The position numbers and the translations under genes are program-made. From Pseudopithomyces maydicus (lineage: Eukaryota > Ascomycota > Dothideomycetes > Pleosporales > Didymosphaeriaceae), in contig JANTUC010000014.1 of assembly GCA_026873275.1 (NCBI GenBank), forward strand, positions 1-64,000: DNA of 64,000 nt. Direction: 5' to 3'. The notes under the pieces are model-generated. The model was not told where the DNA came from and made no database searches. It was given only the letters and a program-made list of their open reading frames with translations. Below, piece by piece: positions 1 to 7,575 of this stretch. Positions within the stretch are counted from its first letter, which is position 1. Every line of letters starts with the position of its first letter.

Positions 1-124
1 GTTAGTTTTAGCACTACCTTAAATTCTTAAAAGTAGTTTTTAATAGCTCTCTATTATAACTATTTTATATTTAACCTAGGTAGATCTATTAACCTTTATA
101 ATACCTTTAAAATTCTTATACTAT
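1..124 (+). repeat. Element C 5' LTR (right part, cut by window edge)
   Basis: It matches 29,774-29,898 base for base except for RIP-type transitions and about one indel. The match breaks at about 124/29,898, taken as the LTR end. The left part of the LTR lies outside the window. Confidence 0.6.
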
Positions 125-2400
125 AGTTGCGATTATTAGGATCCTGCTATTTTAACTACTAATTATTAATTTACTACTTAGGTATTAGCCGCTAAATAAG
201 TAGCTACTTAAATATTTTAATTTAAAAAATTAATAACTTTACTAATAGCTGCTGAATAAGTATTAAAAAAGAAAAGAAAGCCCTAACTGCGTTTTATATT
301 AACTTAATAAAGATTTTATTTACTATAAGAGCCTAACCTAACGCTAAATAAGTGATAAAATAATATAGATAGATTACTTACTTAGATAAAATAATTAAAC
401 TAATACTAAATATAGCCCGCCGCCTAGATAAAGAGGTGTATTTATTATTAAAAAATTTAGTAATTAATATAATATATAACTGTAACTAATAAACTCTTTA
501 TTTTACTATTTAATTTATAGCCTTAATTAAGTTACTGCTTACCTAAGTGAACTAAATTTTATTTATATAATTATAAGATAAATTAAAGAGATTTATACCC
601 CTAGTAAATTACTCTAATATAATATAGTAGTTTATGTTACTTACGCGGTAGCTACTTTATATAATTAAAAATTCTAGACCTTACTATAATTAGTTTTATA
701 TATTTAATTATATAAAATAGTATTTATATAGGCGGCAGCGGCCTAGTTAAACTATAATTACTTAATTATTAAATAGTAATAATAGTCTATGCTAAAGACT
801 AGCTATATAAATAAATCCTTTCTACTTAATAAGCTTTCTTATATATTCTTTAAATATTATAGCAATTATCTATATTTACTAAATTATTAAGTAATTAAAA
901 TAAAGTATTTTTTAGTTCTAACCTTTTTAGCTCCTTAAATAATATTTATATATTATTACTTAATAGCGGTGCCAACCGCTAATATAACTTTAATAACTTA
1001 TAATTAATACTTAATTACTTTGGCATAGGCGCTATTAATATATTATATAATAGATTTTAGTTTAGCTCTCGCTCTATCTCTTTAAGGTTTAATATAAGCC
1101 TAATCTTACTATTACCTATATATCTATATAACTAGTTAACTTTAGGCTTTAATAAAGAATACTATTATTAATTATTAGTAAATATACCTTCGCCCTTATA
1201 AGCGTTTATTATTTAAGTATTTAAGCTATGTAAAGGGTAGTAATACTAGTTATTATCTATAACTTTTTAATTATTATAGTTCTAAATAGTATAAGCAACT
1301 TAATTATAATTAATTTAAAAATATAATTTAAGTAATCTCGCTTATAATTAAATAATTAACTCTAAAAAGAAGCTAATCTTATTAAAAAATTTTAATAATA
1401 ATAAAGATTTTAATAATTTTATTATCTAGTCCTATAAGTGCGCGGATCTACTTAAATTATTAATAGTCTTTAGTATAGAGCTATAAGTTATCTTTTAAGT
1501 AATTACTAAATTAGCTTAAGTTATTATAAAGGAGAAATTTCTAGTATAAAAAGTAATTTAAGTAGCCTAATAGCACTAATAATTTAATTTAGTTTTATAC
1601 TATTTAGTGCTCCTGCGTCTTTTACTATTTATTAAAAAAATAACTAAAGACCGCCTGCTAGCCTAATAAGTTAAAGTAAAAATTTAAAAAAAAACGCCCT
1701 GTTATACTTATTAGTAGATAAAACTAGTAAAACTAATTAATTACTTATTATAAACTCTATTCTAATAATAACTTTAAAAATCTTATTATTAATAATCTTT
1801 ATTATACCTAGCGGCTGCTTCTTAGTGTAGTGTAATATATAAATAATTTTTATTATAACCTTTAGGCGGTAGTTAAGGTAAAGAATAGTTTATTTATTTA
1901 TTTAGAGTTTCTACTAATGTAATTTAGTATTATATAAGAAAAGCTAAACATTAGCTAAATTAAGTAATTTAATTTTAAAAATCTCCTCTCTAAGTGCTCC
2001 CAGTAATTAAAAATATTAAAAAAAAATTATAAAGATACGCAAAACAGCTTAAACTCTTTATAAAAAAATAAAAACCTAATATAAAAATATTAAATATTCT
2101 TTATAGAGTGCAAATACTTTTAAACTAGTAAAATAGATTTTTAGTAATTTTCTAAGCTAAAGTTAGACTATAAGCATCTAAAAGTGTATATTACTATTTC
2201 TACTATAATATATAATAGCTTTAAGCGCCTATAGGAGGAGCTTATAATAAAATAATAGAAACTTACTACTATATATAATTAAATACTAGAATTATAAGCT
2301 AAATTCCCTTTAGTCTTTTATATTATCTACTAGGGACAGCTACTAAACTAAAGATAATTTAAATAATTTTTATTTATACCTAAGTTCTATTAAATAAATA
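125..2400. other. Unassigned AT-rich sequence inside element C
   Basis: This is degraded sequence between the C 5' LTR and its recognisable gag. No reading frame, terminal repeat or RNA gene could be supported on either strand. It may be untranslated leader plus a decayed gag N-terminus, or another nested element. Confidence 0.4.
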
Positions 2401-3112
2401 ATTCCTATAAATATAGTATATTATATACTTCTATAGTAGAATTTAAATATTTGCCTACGCGCAACCCTTTATTAATATATTATATATAGAATAGACATCC
2501 GATCGCCTAATTATTTATATATAATTTTATATAAAATTTATTACTTATAGAGCTGTCTGCTGCCTATATAATATAATTTAAATTATTAAAAATATTTAAA
2601 CTCCTTAAAGTGCCAGAATTTAATACTAAATTAAAAATAGACTATAAGCTGTAGCGTCTACTATTAATAAATAAGTTATAGATAATTACTAATAAAATAA
2701 AATAAATTTATTATACCTAAAGCTATTTATAAAATAAAGCTATTTAAATAGTATAGCCTATCCTTTTATATATATATACTATGGCTAAGTTGCTTTAACC
2801 TCTTAATAAAGTCTTATTTAATAATTATAATATAATAGACGCCTAATAGAAGCTCTTTAATTATAAGCTAAAATAAAAGTTTAATAAAAGCCTTACTAAT
2901 TAGAAGGTATAATTCTAAGTAACTATTTTTTACTTCCCTTATATAATTAATCTTAAGCAATATTAATATACTTATAGACTAATAAATATAGGCCTTATTA
3001 AGTAAGCCTCTATTAGGGCTAATTCTAATAAGATATATAAGTAATTTATAAACTATACTTTTTTATAGGAATATCTTTTTAAAAAGATTAATATAGGCCG
3101 GAGTATTATTAT

Positions 3113-3280
3113 TATAAGGAGGATACCCTTCTAGTGTCTAAGGCTACTTATACCCTATCTAAGCGCTAGCGCCGCGCTAGTATAGTATATAAAAAAGGAA
3201 GCTAAAGGGGATAGGGGCTTAAATAGAAATTAATTTTATTATTTATTAAAGACCTGCTTACTATTATACCTATTTTAATA
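3113..3280 (+). repeat. Element A 5' LTR (168 bp)
   Basis: It aligns with 17497-17664 and, inverted, with 17831-17998 and 24781-24948. Its first bases are TATAAGGA where the least mutated copy (B, right) has TGTAAGGA, so the terminal TG has become TA. It contains a GC-rich core with an AGCGCTAGCGC motif. Confidence 0.9.
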
Positions 3281-5283
3281 ATTTTAATTTCTCTTTTTAC
3301 TTTATAGAATAGCGGCTTAGCAATTTTTAAGATATAACTTTAAAGTACTACCGCCACGTTAAACCTATAAGGAAAAGGGAATATATTATTATTTTTAACC
3401 TCCTTAGTAATAAAGAATAACTTATATCCTTTAATATAAAGAGATCTAAATAAAGAAGAACTAGACCCTACTATAGTAAGGCTAGTAACACTTAAACGAT
3501 AGTGTGATAAATTAGTAGTATTAGAGGAAATATAGAGACTTAAAGTAGAAATTAAAGAATATAAATAATAGATAGCGATAGAGAGTCTATAAGGAATTTA
3601 AAATAAACTTTTAGTAGCTAACACTGTTATTAGCACTATTATAATAGAGGATAAATAGATTATCTAGTAGTAATACTTAAGTAATATAGCCCTAGTGCAC
3701 CCCTAGTAGAGACTAAAAATTAAATTTATTTTTACCTTTAAGGGGTAGAGTATTAGAGAGTTTAATAACTTTAAAATAAAATTAAAGATTATATTCCGCT
3801 TAGATCCTTAAGCGTTTACTATTAAAGACTAGTATATTATATTTACCTTATAATTATTAAAGGTTATCCTATATTAACTATAGCTATAAAGAGAAGGCGA
3901 GGATACTAGCGAAATACTAAATTAATAATAAATAATAGTATTCCTATTAGACTAGATTAAGAGCCCCATTAATAGAGAGCTATAAATAATAATATAATAC
4001 TAAAGGGCGATATAAAGGGAAGGATAATTAGTAAATAAGTTTATAGTTTACTTAGCTATATTAAAAAATTAGATAAACCCCCTCTATAAATAAAAGTATC
4101 TTATTATATACCTCTATAGTAAACTATATTTAAAAATTTAGACTATAATCGCGAACTATAATAACTTCCCTAGATATATAGGGAACTAGTAAAATATATA
4201 ATTATATTAAAGCATAACTAATAAGGTGGCTAAATACTAATTATACTCTTATAGTATCCTAGTGCTAGAACCTCTATTAATTAAGATAATATTCTATTCT
4301 GCGTACCTTTATTATTTTAAAATTATTCTATAGGCGCACTATCACTATCTTATTATACTACCTAAAGTAATACTTAAAAAGATACCTACCAATACTATAA
4401 AAAAATAGAATACTAAAAGAAGGACTGCTAGATAAAATATAATTATTTTACTTAAGTAGTGCTAGTAATAGAAGTAAATACTATAGGGATAAAAAATAGT
4501 AGGACTTAGAGATTATACCTGGACCACTAAGGAAATTTTAAATAGGTTTTTATATATAAGGGATAATCTAATATAGAGTAAATAAATTAATAGTATACTA
4601 ACTTCGCCTAAATTTTATAATAAATATAAATATAATTAATAAGCGTCTAGTAGTTTAATTAGATTTAGTAATAGTTCTTAAAGGTATAATAATATAGTTG
4701 TGCCTATTTAATTTTTAAATTATAAAAAGTATATAGGTGTATTATATAACTATATTTATTATAGACTCTTAGGGAATAGAGTGCCACCTTTATATAGTAG
4801 TTTATAAAATAGTAAATATATTTAACTTTATCCTAGTAGGGCTGTTAAGACTCTAATAGAAGTATATAGTCTTAGACTATATAATAATAATATAATACTA
4901 GGGTATTAATACTATTATGTACTAGATTAAGAATATCCCTATATTCTTATTTACTATAGGGGATTAACTAAAGGTCTTCGCCTTAATAACTATAATTAGT
5001 AGTTTTAAAAAATTTATAAAAAAAGTCTCTCTTTATAGTTAGAGTAATTTATAGATCTAGTAGATAATAGTGCTGCTATAATAATAGACTTATACTAAAA
5101 AGCTAATTACGCTATAAAAATAGAAAAAGGAAAAATAGTACCTTTTAACCTACTATATAACCTATTAGTTATAGAATTAGGGAGCTCCGCGCCTATATAG
5201 TAAAGATAAAGTATATAGGGTAGATTTAAGAGAGTATTAGTTTTATAAAAGCGCCTATCCTATTTATCTTTAAGAAGGATAGA
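3281..5283 (+). pseudogene. Element A gag, protease and start of RT (RIP-broken)
   Basis: The + strand, read through frequent TAA/TAG codons, shows a gypsy-type order. The clearest part is near 5,100-5,283, where a segment resembling the conserved approach to RT (PFxxLYNLL...) leads into KKDRTLRLYIDYKGLNK, continued after the solo LTR at 5,911. This is family-level recognition; no protein can be made. Confidence 0.6.
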
Positions 5284-5905
5284 TGTTACGATCACAACGA
5301 GAAACCGTAAGACAGCAGGAAAGAATTACATGCAGGACGCCAGCGACCAAGGCAAAGGTGATGGTCAGCCATACGCTAGACAGCGGGGCCAGCTAGACGA
5401 CGCATCACGTGACCGTGATCCCGCCAAGAACGCGAGATCCCGGGAACACCAGGTCTTGGCGGGAGCAGAGCAGTTGCTCCCGCCAAGAAGACAGAATTCA
5501 TGGGAGCAGAACGACTGCTCCCGCCAGAAGGACAGGATCTACGGGAGCAAAGGGAGTTGCTCCCGCCAAGCAGACGGAACCTACGGGAGCAGACCGGTAG
5601 GTCCGGGGACAGCGAAGGATGGACAGAATGGTATATAGTCTAGGACGCTCTCTGTACATTTCCTATTCTTCGTAGTCAACTTCTTATGTATCTTCGCATA
5701 CTCGCTCATAGCTAAATCGAAGCTCTTCTTTACAACCAAGAATCATCAGCCTTCACAGAAGATAGTTGTCTTGCTCTCGCCAGCAAGATAGGGATATTCG
5801 CACCACCCGTTGCCTAACCGTCACTCGACCACTGAATACCCGCAAGGCTCCCGAGAAGCCTGCCTGCCCTTACACGGACCAGGTAAGTAGGAACCCCTTG
5901 TAACA
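5284..5905 (+). mobile_element. Element D: unmutated solo LTR (622 bp)
   Basis: It starts TGTTACGATC, ends CTTGTAACA and is flanked by a perfect 5-bp duplication ATAGA (5279-5283 and 5906-5910). There is no internal region, so it is a solo LTR left by LTR-LTR recombination. Unlike its surroundings it has normal GC and no RIP bias, so it arrived after A was mutated or was too short or unique to be targeted. Short ORFs inside are not credible genes. The orientation is arbitrary, set by sharing the first ten bases with element E read in E's transcriptional direction. Confidence 0.88.
5454..5594. repeat. 41-bp hairpin-bearing tandem repeat in solo LTR D
   Basis: Units begin at 5461, 5502, 5543 and 5585, i.e. 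a period of 41-42 bp and about 3.3 copies. Each full unit carries GGGAGCA ... TGCTCCC or a close variant. The first has perfect 14-bp arms (5454-5467 and 5475-5488) around a 7-nt loop. They could be protein-binding sites or RNA stem-loops in the LTR; the function is unknown. Confidence 0.85.
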
Positions 5906-6024
5906 ATAGAACCCTTAGGTTATATATAGATTATAAAGGTTTAAATAAAGTTACTAAGAAGAATTAGTTAACTCTACCTTTTATTAGTAAGACTTTAAAT
6001 AGATTATTAGAGTTAAAGAGTTTT

Positions 6025-6541
6025 TGTTATGACCACGAGGGTAGCTAGTCCTAGAGGTTAAGGTTGGTTCTCGGGCAGGAGCAACTTACGGAGGGAGAAG
6101 GGTTATCGACTGCGTGAGCGGGTCGATGGGGTAGTCGGTATCGGTATCACGAATGATACTAAATCAACAAGGAGGCCTGAGTGAATCCAAATGATAGATT
6201 GATAAACAGGTTGAACACGAGTATCTAGTAGGATACTCGAGTCTCTATATACATGACTAGTCCCATGAGTCCCATTGTCCCATGAGTCCCAAAATCCCAT
6301 AAGTCCCAAAATCCCATAAGTCCCAAAATCCCGTATTCGCGCGTAACTGTGCCTTATTGGCTCCCGTATCTTTACTCGTCCCATAAGTCCCAAGATCCCG
6401 TGCGGGACTTTGGTCCGTGCGTTACATGCGACGGTTGGGACTGGTGTTGGTCACGTGTTCTAAGCGACCTGGGATCCGGCGGCTAGGAGCAGAAGTGGTT
6501 ATGATAACGAGCTCCTGCCCCACTTCGCGCGGATCGTAACA
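6025..6541 (-). repeat. Element E 3' LTR
   Basis: It is identical over its full length to 12311-12827. It lies downstream of pol in E's transcription direction and next to the polypurine tract. Read on the plus strand it lies directly upstream of the antisense gene at 6573 and may supply its promoter. Confidence 0.95.
6261..6334. repeat. Alternating 8/9-bp microrepeat in E LTR
   Basis: A run of units TCCCATGAG/TCCCATTG, then TCCCATAAG/TCCCAAAA, alternates 9 and 8 bp (17-bp superunit). A short echo lies near 6380. It is in the U3 part of the LTR, upstream of the TATA box in E's direction, so the units may be transcription-factor sites. The same array is at 12547-12620. Confidence 0.85.
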
Positions 6542-6558
6542 TCATCTCCCTCCTCTCT
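6542..6558 (-). other. Element E polypurine tract
   Basis: Directly before the 3' LTR in E's direction the minus strand reads AGAGAGGAGGGAGATGA. A purine run touching the LTR is the plus-strand DNA primer in retrotransposons. The complementary pyrimidine run forms the 5' leader of the antisense gene. Confidence 0.8.
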
Positions 6559-6572
6559 ATCCTCATGTCCTC

Positions 6573-7121
6573 ATGAGTGCACCGAAATCCCGTTCCGCCC
6601 AGTTCCGTCATCGTCAAGCCGATCGTCTCGAGAAGGACGCCGTTTACGTTATGGTCGCTTGCACGTACTGTGTCAAGAAGTCGTTGCCTTGTCGTCTGTC
6701 GTCCTTGCACAAGAAGTGCACGAACTGCGTGAGGTTCGGCATTCAGAAATGTGAACCGGAGGAGGTGCCTTTGCCTGATTATTCCAAGATTGATCAGGAG
6801 ATGGAGCGTTTAGAAAAGTTGGAAGCAGAAGAAGAGGCGAAGTTGCGTGTTGAAGAGGAGTTGGCGGAAGCTGCCTTACTGCGTGCGCGGCAGGCTCGCG
6901 AGAAGATGAGCCGTCTGCGGAAGCAGCGCAAGCTTCTTCGACAGAAAGAACAAGAATTGTTCGACAAAGGAATGTCGACTATAGACGAGTTGGAGCGCTT
7001 AGAAGCGCAGGAGGAGTTAGCGTCGGCGGCTGCTTCTGTCAATCCACAGGCTGCCTTAGGAGCCGAGGTGGTTGACTGGTCCTTTGTTTGGGGGTCCCCT
7101 GGTCCTCTTGCTGGCGCCTAA
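6573..7121 (+). CDS. Antisense accessory protein of element E: Zn2Cys6-like cluster plus coiled coil
   Basis: This 182-residue ORF is intact and opposite in strand to gag-pol. Residues 30-60 hold six cysteines spaced C-x2-C-x6-C-x8-C-x2-C-x7-C, within the spacing range of the fungal Zn(II)2Cys6 binuclear DNA-binding cluster. It is preceded by a basic stretch and followed by a charged, Glu/Arg/Leu-rich helix (about 70-150) predicted to be a coiled coil. The C-terminus is Ala/Gly-rich with a VVDWSFVWG motif. The start is the ATG 31 nt after the LTR; a 3-codon uORF (6565-6576) ends in an ATGA overlap with it. Its stop lies 5 nt from the stop of the chromodomain frame (convergent). A DNA- or nucleic-acid-binding regulator of the element is an inference. 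A non-regulatory zinc protein is possible. Confidence 0.75.
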   Translation: MSAPKSRSAQFRHRQADRLEKDAVYVMVACTYCVKKSLPCRLSSLHKKCTNCVRFGIQKCEPEEVPLPDYSKIDQEMERLEKLEAEEEAKLRVEEELAEAALLRARQAREKMSRLRKQRKLLRQKEQELFDKGMSTIDELERLEAQEELASAAASVNPQAALGAEVVDWSFVWGSPGPLAGA

Positions 7122-7126
7122 GTATG

Positions 7127-7575
7127 TTATTTTTGGAGGTGCGTGTGTGATGAGTTGTGTCCGTTCCTCTTCGACCTTTGCTGCAGGAATTGGCTGACCA
7201 TTGGTTTGCAGTTTCCTAGGTTTCTGACTGGTTCCCAGGTGTTTTCGCTGTTGGGATACCCTTTCCATTTGATGAGGAATTCTTCCGTTTCTCGACACTG
7301 ATCGTATCGCACGTCGAGTATCTTTTCGACTTCGAATTCCGTTTCTTCCTCGGCTTGGTGATAGAAGGTGGTTTGAACTGGCGTTTCCGGGTCTGCTGGT
7401 TCCAATAATGATATGTGGAATACCGGGTGTATCTTTGCATCTGGCGGTAGTTCCAACTTGTAGTTTACTGGCGATATCTGTTTGGAAATGAAAAATGGTC
7501 CGACCTTAACGTGATCCAGTTTCTTGTGTTTCTTCTTCTGTGTGCGAAGATTTTTCGTAAGTAGGTATACTTTAT
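7127..7575 (-). pseudogene. Element E Pol C-terminus: GPY/F-like region and chromodomain, out of frame
   Basis: The frame is open from about 7575 to the stop at 7127. It encodes the integrase C-terminal part (VKVGPFF..., PVNYKLELP) and then a chromodomain with the diagnostic VEKILD, EFLIKWKGYP and SENTWEP blocks. In chromoviruses this domain recognises modified histone H3 and steers integration to heterochromatin. Here it lies in a different frame from the rest of Pol because the run of C at 7576-7579 (GGGG on the coding strand) is one base short of the frame-preserving length. No start codon is placed to express it alone, so it is probably lost from the protein of this copy unless this is a sequencing error. 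Confidence 0.85.

Noticed and set aside
5330..5638. 102-codon ORF inside solo LTR D
   Set aside because: It consists of the 41-bp GC-rich repeat read in frame; low complexity, no motif, lies inside an LTR.
6103..6393. 96-codon ORF present in both E LTRs
   Set aside because: It is the translated 8/9-bp microrepeat (GLMGF-like runs). Duplicated only because the LTRs are identical.
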